In this document: positions 57,901-64,000 of the stretch, in pieces | How the letters are laid out: each line of letters begins with the position of its first letter | Position numbering within the stretch: position 1 is the first letter of the stretch | Assembly (NCBI GenBank): GCA_946902875.1 | Contig: OX336337.1 | Span: forward strand, 4,340,001 to 4,404,000 | DNA length: 64,000 bases | DNA from: Nematopogon swammerdamellus | Lineage: Eukaryota; Arthropoda; Insecta; Lepidoptera; Adelidae | Direction: 5' to 3' | Made by a program: the position numbers and the translations under genes | The notes under the pieces: generated by a model | What the model was told of the DNA's origin: nothing | Seen by the model: the letters and a program-made list of their open reading frames with translations, nothing else | The model's database searches: none

Positions 57901-60900
57901 AGCACTAGGCCTGAGGTACACCTCTTGCTCTTCAGTGCCATAAGAGTCGCTGCGCTATCTGAGAGTATCTTGATAATGTACCCTGATACGCCCATCTCAG
58001 TCACAGCGGTTGCCGCCTGAAGCACCCCGATTACTTCCGTTTGGAAAACGGTTGAGTGTGCACCAAGTGGTACTGATCTGTTGATGTTCAGCTCCAGTGA
58101 GAAAATGCCCGCACCGGTTCCGCTGCTTGTCCGTGACCCGTCTGTGAAGATTCTGAGTTCCGTCTCACTAGATGGGCCAGGGGTTTTTGGTCCTATTATG
58201 ACCTCGAAATGTTTTTCGAAGACGTGGGTGGTGGGTATCCGATCGGAACCTGCCCTTAATAGGGGTAGTTCATTGCACATAGTGTTCAGGACACTTGTGT
58301 GCTTTACCGGTTCGTCCCCTTTCCATAGTCCTAGCGCATTGAGCCTTAGTGCGGACGCCGCTGCCTCCCGTCTGACAAATAGGTCCAGCGGCGTCAGACA
58401 GAGCATGGCTTCAATGGCGGCCGTGGGTGTTGTGCGCATACAGCCCGTAATGCCTATGCAGGCAAGCCTCTGCAGCTTCTCTAATTGCATCGTTGTGGTC
58501 CGCAGTTTGGATCTGGGCCACCAGACCACGGCTCCGTAAGATAGCATCGGTCTCACTATGGCAGTGTACATCCACTGAGTAATTTTGGGGGTTACACCCC
58601 ACGTTTTTCCCAGCAGCCTGCGACACTGCCAGAATGAGACGGTTGCTTTTTGTATTTTTTGGTCCAAGTGCCTACTCCAGTTGAGTTTATTGTCAAGAAT
58701 AATGCCCAGATACTTGACTTGCTCTGACATTGTTAGCATTGTCCCATTAAGCGTCGGGTATCTAAGGTTCCCGAGCTTCCTTTTGTTCGTGAAGAGAACC
58801 ATCTCTGTCTTCTTCGCGTTTACCGACAGAGATTGTTCCTTGCACCAGTCCTCAATGATCTTGAGAGCCCCTTGCATCACTTCACACAGTATCGTTTCGA
58901 AGCTCCCATTTATGAGGATGGCAATGTCATCCGCATAGCCGACCGTGTAGTACCCGGCCTCGTTTAGGCGCCTTAAGAGGCCGTCCACCACAAAGTCCCA
59001 CAACAGCGGTGACAACACCCCTCCCTGTGGGCAGCCTCTAGCGACTAGAGCCCTCGTTGTGTCTGCCACCGTCACTTGAACCGCTCTGAGCTTCAGCATG
59101 TTTTCTATCCAGCCACTGATTGTGGAATCAACACCATACTGTGTCAGAGCCTGCCCAATACTTCCGAAGGTCGTTTTATCGAACGCGCCCTCTATGTCGA
59201 TGAAGACGCCTAGGGTTGACATTTTGTTTTCTAGAGCCTGCTCAATTTTGTGCACTACTGCATGTAGTGCAGATTCTGTTGAGCGGCCTGGCATGTATGC
59301 ATGTTGCTGCTTGTGTAATGGATGATGTTTTAGCGTCACATCCCTAATTTCACGGTCACAAAGCCTTTCCAGTGTTTTAAGTAAAAACGAGGTCAGGCTA
59401 ATCGGCCGGTACGACTTGGCAAGTGAGTACTCGCTCCTGCCAGGTTTTGGGATAAAGATTACTTTAACCTCACGCCATCCCCTGGGGACGTACTTATGGG
59501 CAATGCAGGCTCTGAAGATCCTCACCAGTATTGGGACCAGGATCTTTGAGCACCACTGCAATTGCGCCGGATAAATGCCATCTAGCCCAGGTGATTTATA
59601 AGGGAGAAAGCTCTCTATAGCCCAAACTACCTTTTCATGCGTTACTACGCGTTGAGCCGTGTCCCAGTCTACGTTGGTCGGTTGACTCCCTGTGGTTTCA
59701 ACCCAGTTGATCTGGTCGGCTATACTGCACTCGGGGAAGTGTGTGTCGAGCAGGACTTTACACATTTCCGGTACGGTGTTGGTGTATGTACCATCTGGTT
59801 TCCTCAGGCTTCCCATCTGCTGATCTGGCTCTCCTGAGAGTAGTTTCTTGATTCTGGCTGCCTGTGTGGTGGTCTCTATACTGCTGCAGAACCTCCTCCA
59901 GGCATCCCTTCTTGGGATCGGAGGGGGGGGGGGGGGGGGCGGTTAGATTAGGTCGGGTCACCCCAACGACATTCTACTTTCTGGACGGGCCCTCGTCATA
60001 CATTTTACCGGTAGAAAGGTGCGATGGGAGTTCTTCTATATATTACCAATATTTAAAACAGCGTAAGTGTGCGAGCGCCTCATACATCACGTTACGTTTC
60101 CGCTTTGTGAACGTCGATAGAGTAAGACGGTTAAATGGCAATTTGATACGTATAAAGGAGAGACAACGATTGGAGAGGGTGCTGAATTCTCACCAATAGC
60201 GCGCCTCAATTCGGTGCGTTGTATGCCACTTCCCGATAATTTAATTCGTTGGGTCACACTTTGTCCGCATAATATCAGATTCTCAAAATAACGGATTCGG
60301 AAAATATTACATTCGCAAAATATTATTTTATCAAAATAGCAGAAATAGTACATTTGGCTAAATACTACATACATATCACACACGCTGAATCCCGACAATC
60401 GGGGTAAGCAGAGTAATCGGTGTTGTGCTGCAAGAACTCTGGTCAGTTACAGCACAACACCGACTACCACGTTTCGCAAAGTATTCGAACAAGATTAAAT
60501 TGATCAAGCAGCAAGTAAGGCACGGAGACCCACCTGCTGCATGAGTCGGTGGAAGTACCGTGCCAAGGTGAGAGGTGGCGAGCCTGTCGCCCTTCAGCAC
60601 GGCATCTTGTCCTTATCCCTTAGTCGCCTTTTACGACATGCATGGGGAGAGATGCAGTGGGGATATTCTTTTTAAGTACCGGCCCCACACGGATAATACT
60701 ATATTATCAAAATTTTAACTGAAATGTGCATTTTATTTATTAAGTACTGGATTTTGCCCGCGACTTCATCCATGTCCAGTAGGGGTCTCCGCTAGTTTAT
60801 AACATTAGTTAGTATGATGAACAGTATATTAACTAAGTTACATATTTTTGTGAAATTTTGTGAATCATTCTATAAAACTATTCGGTTAACGTGAGTAATG

Positions 60901-61546
60901 ATATAAAATCTCTTTGCTGTCAGTAAAAAATACTGGCAAGGTGTAAGTAGGTAGGTACCATTAAAACCGAATCTGTTCTTAACAAAAAAAAAAAACCGAA
61001 TCTGTTCATAGCCAAAAAATGTTAATAAAGTTTAGATATTATATAACCAACTAACAAAGTTTAGACCATATCGCCTTTTTTTATTTTATTTTTTGGTTTT
61101 ATTACTTTGTGTAAATATTGTAAAATAAAGAAAAGCTAAACAATGTTTTCGTTTCATTTTATTTTGGTGAGTTGACTGTACTTTGGATATTTTGAGAATA
61201 TGATATTGAGCGAAACTAATATTTTGCGAATCTGTTATTTTGAGAATCTGATATTATGCGAACAAAGGCGACCCGCCTACTACAATTTATGAGTGCACAA
61301 GCACACTAAGACAAATTAACCAATAACGAGAGAGCATCACGTGTTCAACGTGTTCACAATTATGGGGCGAGTCTTCGTGGATTAACTATCTGTAAATGTA
61401 ATGATGGTACCGTCTCCGCAGCTCTGGCAGCGGAAAAGGGCATGCTGGGTCGCGGAACGAGCATCCTGCTCACCTCCACCGACGACAACAAGATCCACAT
61501 CAGCATCAAGAAGGCTAACGAGAAAAACTACAAGCTGGTGGTGTAA
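40014..61546 (+). CDS. CLPB: Mitochondrial AAA+ disaggregase CLPB (Skd3/ANKCLP type), complete, 11 exons
   Basis: Exons 40014-40239, 40592-40643, 42069-42262, 44814-45043, 47391-47505, 49044-49222, 49784-49945, 53185-53347, 54345-54535, 56624-56756, 61422-61546; every junction agrees in phase, 589 codons, stop TAA. CLPB is an ATP-driven protein disaggregase of the mitochondrial intermembrane space. Order: targeting sequence and hydrophobic segment (1-70), ankyrin repeats (about 78-230), linker, AAA+ domain. Visible: Walker A GSSGIGKT (294-301), pore-loop Tyr in GYVGHE (343), Walker B VVLFDEVD (D367/E368), sensor-1 MTSN (409), arginine finger in GRINEI (R475), sensor-2 GARSIKH (R534). Human CLPB is longer, mainly in the ankyrin region and the C-terminal tail. 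All key catalytic residues are present. Confidence 0.93.
40318..40541. mobile_element. MITE with G-run, CLPB intron 1
   Basis: Inverted ends GGGAGCGTTCATAAAACACG and, reading in from the right, GGGAGAGTTCATAAACCACG, extending to TTTTAGGCT. Encloses a run of 23 G (40395-40417). Exact borders uncertain by a few bases. Confidence 0.65.
40592..40643 (+). CDS. CLPB: CLPB exon 2 (52 bp)
   Basis: Acceptor TTTTCAG|ATAAACG, donor AAAGAA|GTAAGC. It encodes (D)[16 protein letters not shown], the first helix pair of an ankyrin-like repeat (compare the AA...GxxxxI pattern). It starts with 2 nt and ends with 2 nt. Too short to appear as an open frame of its own; both junctions fit exactly. Confidence 0.8.
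40715..41030 (+). repeat. Family B repeat, full length, CLPB intron 2
   Basis: From GGGGGCGGGTACTTAAAAAT to CGATTGTCGGGATACAGCG, starting about 70 bases after exon 2. Confidence 0.7.
41100..41250 (+). repeat. Repeat family H (GGCGTGACGCTATGTATG end)
   Basis: GAGATCCGTTGTCTCTGCCT to GGAAACAGGCGTGACGCTAT. Related copies at 27890-28025 and 55300-55415; all end at TATG repeats. Confidence 0.6.
41617..42000 (+). repeat. SINE family A, near full length, CLPB intron 2
   Basis: Head CCTCGATAGCTTAGTG (tRNA A-box-like), then TTAAGCAACGCTGGGTGCGG and TCAGTACTTGGATGGGTGAC (5S rRNA-like A box, intermediate element and C box), then GGTTCGGATTCC (B-box-like), a body common to all copies, and a poly(A) end at about 41989-42000, 69 bases before exon 3. 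Confidence 0.8.
42069..42262 (+). CDS. CLPB: CLPB exon 3 (ankyrin repeat)
   Basis: Encodes [10 protein letters not shown] then [35 protein letters not shown] and [15 protein letters not shown]. The GWTALMxAA...LLxxGAxPxLQD core is a canonical ankyrin repeat and matches the human CLPB LGWTALM segment. Donor GACG|GTAATG, phase 1. The acceptor follows a SINE poly(A) tail, so the region upstream is A-rich rather than pyrimidine-rich. Confidence 0.88.
42738..43118 (+). repeat. SINE family A, full length, CLPB intron 3
   Basis: Best-preserved copy: CAGCCTCGGTAGCTCAGTGG, 5S-like block 42780-42822 ending GGATGGGTGACCG, B-box-like GGTTCGGATTCCACG, body and poly(A). Immediately preceded by a family B fragment. 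Confidence 0.85.
43155..43382. mobile_element. Inverted-repeat element, family C, copy 1
   Basis: Arms start TATAAAAACCGCCTTCAAAA and close with its complement; inner arms carry GAGTTGAAGGCGGT. Same family as 47596-47745. In CLPB intron 3. Confidence 0.7.
44814..45043 (+). CDS. CLPB: CLPB exon 4 (ankyrin repeat)
   Basis: Acceptor GAATTAG|TG makes Val with exon 3, then [54 protein letters not shown] and YARDNSS. A nearer CAG at 44819-44821 would shift the frame, so the upstream AG is chosen. The [15 protein letters not shown] string parallels the human NNRASFKGCTALHYA. Donor CAG|GTTGGT, phase 0. Confidence 0.88.
45558..45890 (+). repeat. SINE family A body with family B head, CLPB intron 4
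   Basis: Starts ACCGTGTAGGGCCGGTACTT (the right end of family B) and passes without a break into the family A body (ACTAGGTGGTAGGGTTTAAC onward), poly(A) end. No 5S-like block. Confidence 0.7.
46338..46762. repeat. 51-bp minisatellite, about 8.3 units
   Basis: Units start GTAGATACAGTCACGGAGAC at 46338, 46389, 46440, 46491, 46542, 46593, 46644, 46695, 46746. The unit length is a multiple of three, so stop-free frames persist on both strands (17-residue repeat [17 protein letters not shown] on plus). In CLPB intron 4; no sign that it is translated. Confidence 0.9.
47391..47505 (+). CDS. CLPB: CLPB exon 5 (linker into AAA+ domain)
   Basis: Encodes [20 protein letters not shown] then [18 protein letters not shown], the charged helix and IVGQ box that precede AAA+ modules of Clp proteins. 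Acceptor GTCGGCAG|TGG, donor GGAG|GTTAGC, 38 codons plus 1 nt. Confidence 0.9.
47596..47745. mobile_element. Inverted-repeat element, family C, copy 2
   Basis: Shorter, cleaner copy: TATAAAAACCGCCTTCAAAA to GGCGGTTTTTATA with CCCTAGAGTTGAAGGTGGTC inside. In CLPB intron 5, about 90 bases after exon 5. Confidence 0.75.
49044..49222 (+). CDS. CLPB: CLPB exon 6 (Walker A)
   Basis: Two leading bases give Ala, then [20 protein letters not shown] and [17 protein letters not shown] to [20 protein letters not shown] is the nucleotide-binding P-loop. Donor GAG|GTATTT, phase 0. Confidence 0.93.
49784..49945 (+). CDS. CLPB: CLPB exon 7 (pore loop, Walker B)
   Basis: 54 codons: [20 protein letters not shown], then [17 protein letters not shown] to LQLFDE. 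The GYVG tyrosine is the substrate-gripping pore-loop residue; DE of LFDEVD is Walker B. Phase 0 at both ends (GCAG|GTGGCG, GAG|GTACTC). Confidence 0.93.
50055..50198 (+). repeat. Direct repeat flanking the left arm, copy 1
   Basis: Runs GTGTAATCATTACACCCATG through CGGATAGAACAAATTG to AATAAACAATAGAG and is repeated nearly exactly at 50980-51126. It is preceded by its own inverted copy of AAGAAACTTCGCAGGGTATT, giving a perfect hairpin at 50006-50111. Confidence 0.75.
50216..50978 (+). repeat. Left arm of a 763-bp inverted duplication
   Basis: Pairs with 52102-52864 as reverse complement, same length, with very few differences (a 90-codon frame read from both arms differs at one residue). Contains family B and family D repeat copies. 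In CLPB intron 7. Confidence 0.85.
50980..51126 (+). repeat. Direct repeat flanking the left arm, copy 2
   Basis: Second copy of the 50055-50198 unit, directly after the left arm. A diverged relative is at about 31040-31215, in FASTKD-like intron 1. Confidence 0.75.
51423..52130 (+). repeat. Three family E copies in a row
   Basis: Copies at 51423-51640, 51757-51860 and 51907-52130, the second broken by a TA microsatellite at 51867-51906. The last copy's end forms the start of the right inverted arm. Confidence 0.75.
52102..52864 (-). repeat. Right arm of a 763-bp inverted duplication
   Basis: Reverse complement of 50216-50978. The 1.1-kb spacer (50979-52101) holds three partial copies of the family E repeat and a TA microsatellite. 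Confidence 0.85.
53185..53347 (+). CDS. CLPB: CLPB exon 8 (sensor 1)
   Basis: Encodes [37 protein letters not shown] and [13 protein letters not shown]. The N of MTSN is sensor 1. Acceptor CAACACAG|GGC, donor GCGG|GTAAAC (phase 1). Confidence 0.92.
53420..53740. repeat. Family G repeat, copy 2, CLPB intron 8
   Basis: GGTTTACGGACGATAGTTTA, GCCTCTCTATCGCTTGTTAC, GACGTGACGTAATCACGTAA; same order as 23340-23910 without the tRNA-like block. Confidence 0.65.
54345..54535 (+). CDS. CLPB: CLPB exon 9 (arginine finger)
   Basis: Two leading bases give Ala, then [38 protein letters not shown] and [20 protein letters not shown] of GRINEI is the trans-acting arginine finger. Donor AAGAAG|GTATCA, phase 0. 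A repeat begins immediately after the donor. Confidence 0.92.
54655..55258. mobile_element. Long-arm MITE, TATACAA ends
   Basis: Near-perfect inverted repeats of roughly 180 bp (outer ends TATACAACGTGTCCCAAAAC and its complement, inner parts around AAAAACGTTGAAAATT). No coding capacity. In CLPB intron 9, starting about 120 bases after the exon 9 donor. Confidence 0.8.
55863..56255 (+). repeat. SINE family A, full length, CLPB intron 9
   Basis: Head at 55863 with GGTTAAGCAACGCTGG and GTCAGTACTTGGATGGGTGA, the closest of the copies to 5S rRNA; ends with poly(A) then a TA run. Confidence 0.85.
56300..56603 (+). repeat. Family F repeat, copy 2, against CLPB exon 10
   Basis: Same sequence class as 12640-12960, with one variable inner block (CAATGGGCTGCCCAAAGAAT) differing. 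Ends 20 bases before the exon 10 acceptor. Confidence 0.7.
56624..56756 (+). CDS. CLPB: CLPB exon 10 (C-terminal small domain, sensor 2)
   Basis: Encodes [20 protein letters not shown] then [19 protein letters not shown] and VVNQI. GARSIKH carries sensor-2 Arg. Acceptor TGCGACAG|GCG, donor ATCG|GTCTGT, phase 1. Only about 20 bases of non-repeat DNA separate the acceptor from a transposon copy. Confidence 0.92.
57229..59941 (-). mobile_element. 5'-truncated non-LTR retrotransposon with RT and RNase H
   Basis: On the minus strand the body runs from a C17 run (59939-59923) through the long ORF to a 3' tail of about seven AAC units (57229-57249), followed by a C-rich run. No endonuclease domain or 5' UTR is present, the usual sign of 5' truncation on insertion. 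Lies in CLPB intron 10, antisense to the gene. Confidence 0.85.
57327..59816 (-). CDS. Non-LTR retrotransposon polyprotein, RT + RNase H (829 codons)
   Basis: Uninterrupted frame, also open upstream of the first ATG to the C-run (RRDAWRRFC...). [16 protein letters not shown] (motif 1 area), [33 protein letters not shown] with catalytic Asp near 207, [13 protein letters not shown], and the YADD box at 294-297. RNase H: IFTDGSR (D559), TEVIGVLQA (E594), ILSDSAATL (D620), [10 protein letters not shown] terminus has a CRGC...H...C zinc-knuckle-like motif. RNase H after RT points to the I/LOA-like group rather than RNase H-less clades. Intact frame suggests a young copy. Confidence 0.9.
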   Translation of the reverse strand: MGSLRKPDGTYTNTVPEMCKVLLDTHFPECSIADQINWVETTGSQPTNVDWDTAQRVVTHEKVVWAIESFLPYKSPGLDGIYPAQLQWCSKILVPILVRIFRACIAHKYVPRGWREVKVIFIPKPGRSEYSLAKSYRPISLTSFLLKTLERLCDREIRDVTLKHHPLHKQQHAYMPGRSTESALHAVVHKIEQALENKMSTLGVFIDIEGAFDKTTFGSIGQALTQYGVDSTISGWIENMLKLRAVQVTVADTTRALVARGCPQGGVLSPLLWDFVVDGLLRRLNEAGYYTVGYADDIAILINGSFETILCEVMQGALKIIEDWCKEQSLSVNAKKTEMVLFTNKRKLGNLRYPTLNGTMLTMSEQVKYLGIILDNKLNWSRHLDQKIQKATVSFWQCRRLLGKTWGVTPKITQWMYTAIVRPMLSYGAVVWWPRSKLRTTTMQLEKLQRLACIGITGCMRTTPTAAIEAMLCLTPLDLFVRREAAASALRLNALGLWKGDEPVKHTSVLNTMCNELPLLRAGSDRIPTTHVFEKHFEVIIGPKTPGPSSETELRIFTDGSRTSSGTGAGIFSLELNINRSVPLGAHSTVFQTEVIGVLQAATAVTEMGVSGYIIKILSDSAATLMALKSKRCTSGLVLQCRGALEKVAGNNNKVILQWIKGHNEDDGNDSADDLARRGSRTIPIGAEPVIMPSASTQRSWLHASTSRKHRDRWKGLSECRQSRAALPKPDRRLARKLINLARAKLRIAVGLMSGHCSLNKHLHTMGITDSPLCRGCLATDETAEHVLLECSVLDNQRRDILRSPSSVAAVCRHPGRLVAFMEDIGWLG
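60370..60695 (-). repeat. Family B repeat, full length, CLPB intron 10
   Basis: AATCCCGACAATCGGGGTAA to CCGGCCCCACACGG with all inner blocks. Confidence 0.75.
61422..61546 (+). CDS. CLPB: CLPB exon 11 (C terminus, stop)
   Basis: Acceptor CTCCGCAG|CT gives Ala, then [20 protein letters not shown] and [19 protein letters not shown], stop TAA. It matches the beta-hairpin end of the human protein (AAAYEQ...LPGGCTLRITV) but lacks the long human tail. Confidence 0.85.
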
Positions 61547-61568
61547 CCATCGGTATATTATACAAATA

Positions 61569-62491
61569 CGAGGGTGGGTCAATAAGTCCGTGACTTTTTG
61601 AATGAAACACAGGTTTTTGGATAAAATATCATTTTATTTTTCTACATAGTCTCCTTTGAGCTCTATACACTTTGTCCAACGTTTCTCCAATTTTTTTATC
61701 CCTTCCAAAAAATAAGATTTGTCGAGGTCATCAAAATAGGTGTTTTTTTGTGAGATGATTTCATCGTTGGAGTCAAATTTCTTTCCGCCGAGCCATTTCT
61801 TCACGTTGGGAAACAAGAAATAGTCACTCGGGGCTAAATCCGGAGAAAAGGGCAGATGAGGGAGCAATTCGTAGCCTAATTCATGGATTTTTGCAATGGA
61901 AACTGCACATGTGTGCACCCTTGCATTGTGGTCGATTGTGAGCAAATGCGGCACCCATCTTGCGGAAAGCTTTCTCATACCCAAGTGATCATTCAAAATT
62001 GAAACCACTGAGCCATGTGAGATGCCTATAACTTCCACAATCTCTCGCACTTTCAATCTCCGATCGGCCAACACCATATCGTGAATTTTTTCAATTGTTT
62101 CGGGTGTAGAGACCTCAACTGGGCGTCCAGAACGTTCGGCATCTTCCGTGCTTGTACGGCCACAACGAAATTCAGTAAACCACTTTTTTACCATTGAAAT
62201 TGATGGTGCAGAGTTCCCGTAGTATTTATCAAGCTTAGCCTTGGTTTGAGTGATGGTTTTTTTCCGCAAAAAATAATGCTTAATGAGCACACGAAATTCA
62301 CTTTTTTCCATTTTCTCCTCAAATCGCACAGTAGTCTGCTATCAATGGCTGTCAAACACAAACTAAATGACGCAGCTTGTTCAAAGTTTGCCAGGAGTCA
62401 ATTGACAGATGCCTGCTGACAGGAGCAGTGTTGCCCTTTCAGATAAGAGGCGGGAAATTCAAAAAGTCACGGACTTATTGACCCGCCCTCG
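61569..62491 (-). mobile_element. Internally deleted mariner element
   Basis: 923 bp bounded by TA target-site copies (61567-61568, 62492-62493). About 35-bp terminal inverted repeats, CGAGGGTGGGTCAATAAGTC on the left and CGAGGGCGGGTCAATAAGTC inward from the right, differ by one base over 35. It contains a shortened transposase ORF on the minus strand. It sits 22 bases after the CLPB stop codon, in antisense orientation to that gene. Confidence 0.92.
61634..62329 (-). CDS. Mariner transposase, truncated and probably inactive
   Basis: 231 codons against about 345 for full mariner transposases. The N-terminal DNA-binding half is present (VLIKHYFLRKKTITQTKAKL; GRTSTEDAERSGRPVEVSTP; HGSVVSILNDHLGMRKLSARWVP split by position), then a jump from RWVPHLLT straight to DHNARVHT, so the block with the first catalytic Asp is missing. 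The second catalytic Asp, normally directly before NAR, reads His; from there to the third Asp (SPDLAPSDYF) is the expected 34-residue spacing. The frame is open, so loss was by deletion and substitution rather than frameshift. Confidence 0.88.
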   Translation of the reverse strand: MRFEEKMEKSEFRVLIKHYFLRKKTITQTKAKLDKYYGNSAPSISMVKKWFTEFRCGRTSTEDAERSGRPVEVSTPETIEKIHDMVLADRRLKVREIVEVIGISHGSVVSILNDHLGMRKLSARWVPHLLTIDHNARVHTCAVSIAKIHELGYELLPHLPFSPDLAPSDYFLFPNVKKWLGGKKFDSNDEIISQKNTYFDDLDKSYFLEGIKKLEKRWTKCIELKGDYVEK

Positions 62492-62498
62492 TAGTTAC

Positions 62499-62504
62499 AA
62501 TAAA
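62499..62504 (+). terminator. Probable CLPB poly(A) signal, displaced by mariner
   Basis: AATAAA followed by AATAG. With the mariner element removed it would lie about 30 bases after the TAA stop; with it in place, about 950 bases. No other AATAAA is evident between the stop and the element on the plus strand. Confidence 0.45.
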
Positions 62505-62928
62505 AATAGTAAAAATTATTTACACTTGTCTTTTCTCTTTGGTCTATCGTATTAAAAATGGCCTCAAGCTGCATATTATTCTTAAAAACTAGTATACAAA
62601 CCCTTCTGAGTGTCAAGACCCTTTTTGTTGCCAGTATATAATGTTAATACTCTTAATTTATTATATAAAGTATCATCTGTTGTACCATGTGAAAATTTTT
62701 GGCAAATCAACATCTTATAGAGTTGACTGGAAAAAAATCTCTGTACGGGTTATGTCCGCCTTTTTACCGCATGTCGATTACTATCGAGCCTGTTTCTGTA
62801 AAATTTTTTTGGAGCAATAAAGTATTTCTATCTATTTAATAGTAAATCTGAAGTGGGACGCGAACCCGCGGCCTTTGGATTACACATGCAAGGCTCTGAC
62901 CAACTGGGTATCCAGGCCCCTTATAGTA

Positions 62929-63104
62929 CAGGTCGGTTAACTAAAGCTGGCACGTACACAGTACTCACACCAATGCAATTGCCCGCGTGCGAGTGAGACA
63001 GATCGGGTTTTCGTGATGCGTATGCAGTGCGACGTCTCACTCGCACGCGGGCAATTGCATTGGTGTGAGTACTGTGTACGTGCCAGCTTTAGTTAACCGA
63101 CCTG
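62929..63104. mobile_element. Perfect hairpin MITE (71-bp arms, 34-bp loop)
   Basis: Arms 62929-62999 and 63034-63104 are perfect reverse complements by eye, starting CAGGTCGGTTAACTAAAGCT. TA flanks both ends. Nearly the whole element is stem, as in a foldback DNA transposon of the Tc1/mariner type. Confidence 0.88.
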
Positions 63105-63479
63105 TAAGTCGAATGGCATTTTGACAATATTAATTATCATTATATCTTACTGTACGTGTTTATAAAAATAAAAAGCAAATCTAACATTATCACTTGCTCG
63201 CATATACACAACCGAAGACTCTAAGAGTACTTAGTTCTTTGAGTAATATATGTATCTAAAACTCCTCCATTAGACATAATGCAAAGCAAAAATAAAGAAA
63301 AAAAAAATACATCCCCACCAGGATTCGGACCTGCAACTCTTGACTCATGGTCCGCCCATGAGTTACCAATTTTTCCACCGGGTCGAAGATGTATTCTCTA
63401 AAATTTTCGAACAGTTGCATGTTCTATAGTTTCACGCAAGCTCTTGCATACTATCAACTTGCACAATTCCATATTGTTT

Positions 63480-63623
63480 GGTTGGACGGGGCACACACAC
63501 CCGCCTGCTTCCCCCGCCCCCGATTCCTCGGAGCTCGCGTGCTGACTTTGCACCTACAGTCCGCACGCGAGCTCTGAGGAATCGGGGGCTGGGGAAGCAG
63601 GCGGGTGTGTGCCCCGTCCGACC
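63480..63623. mobile_element. GC-rich hairpin element
   Basis: Inverted arms of about 60 bp starting GGTTGGACGGGGCACACAC and ending in the near-complement, with a few mismatches and a short loop (TGACTTTGCACCTACAGTC). Open frames on both strands here are by-products of the palindrome. Confidence 0.75.
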
Positions 63624-64000
63624 GTCGCTTCACACCCCGCACTCTCCCAGTACGAGTGTTGGCCTTGACGCGGGAGCACGCTTATCGATGCCGTGTTAAT
63701 TTGTTACTGTTTTAGTTTTTTTGGTGTACAAATAGCTATTTAATATTGATGAAGAAGAAACTGCGAGCGAGAGCAATGACAACAGGCAGGAAAAAAAATG
63801 TGTTTATAATTCGTAGGCAAGCCCGCGAAATGGCAAAACGCGTTCTTTCGAAGTGTGAAGAGGAAAAAAAAATTTTACTAATTCACGTTACTTGTTAACC
63901 TTCAATAATTTCATAATTAATATTGATAAGGTAATATCGACTAAATCACTGCACTAGGTCATTACGTCAACATTCCTTAAACTTCTTTGGAGCTTGTGCG

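Noticed and set aside
57598..59325. Several plus-strand frames of 75-152 codons
   Set aside because: All antisense to the retrotransposon RT/RNase H frame.
62845..62920. Possible tRNA gene on the minus strand (A box TGGATACCCAGTTGG, B box GGGTTCGCGTC)
   Set aside because: Anticodon and acceptor stems do not pair; more likely a tRNA-derived SINE head. A similar block at 63310-63395 was rejected for the same reason.

Overview
The window is an insect nuclear chromosome segment, most likely from a moth or butterfly. Genes are split by small to large introns in AT-rich DNA, and introns and intergenic DNA are packed with transposons of lepidopteran type: short hairpin (MITE-like) elements, SINE-like repeats, CR1/jockey and RNase H-bearing non-LTR elements, mariner and hAT. 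A short TTAGG-type repeat (insect telomere motif) also occurs. No bacterial operons, CRISPR arrays or rRNA operons are visible. The species cannot be named from the sequence alone.

Layout. (1) About 1.36-6.78 kb, minus strand: a double-stranded-RNA-binding protein gene (two dsRBDs), best read as R2D2-like, with an uncertain 3' end. (2) 13.0-32.2 kb, minus strand: a ten-exon FASTK-family mitochondrial RNA-binding protein gene (957 codons as assembled here, RAP domain at the C terminus). Its 9.8-kb last intron holds one complete and one truncated extra copy of exon 9. (3) 34.17-34.25 kb, plus strand: the first coding exon of a THAP zinc-finger protein downstream of a GC-rich stretch; no further exon was found. 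(4) 40.0-61.5 kb, plus strand: a complete eleven-exon CLPB (Skd3/ANKCLP-type mitochondrial AAA+ disaggregase) gene, 589 codons, every splice junction agreeing in phase. It has a defective mariner in its 3' UTR, a 2.5-kb antisense reverse-transcriptase ORF in intron 10, a 763-bp inverted duplication in intron 7 and a 51-bp minisatellite in intron 4.

The two largest genes both predict mitochondrial proteins (RNA metabolism and protein disaggregation) and are divergently transcribed, with the THAP exon in the roughly 8-kb gap between them. The rest is mostly repeats. I assembled exon structures by matching reading frames, splice dinucleotides, phases and remembered family motifs; no search or transcript data were available. 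The most interesting structures are the FASTK exon-9 duplication, the inverted duplication, the SINE with a 5S-rRNA-like promoter, the mariner in the CLPB 3' UTR and the orphan THAP exon.
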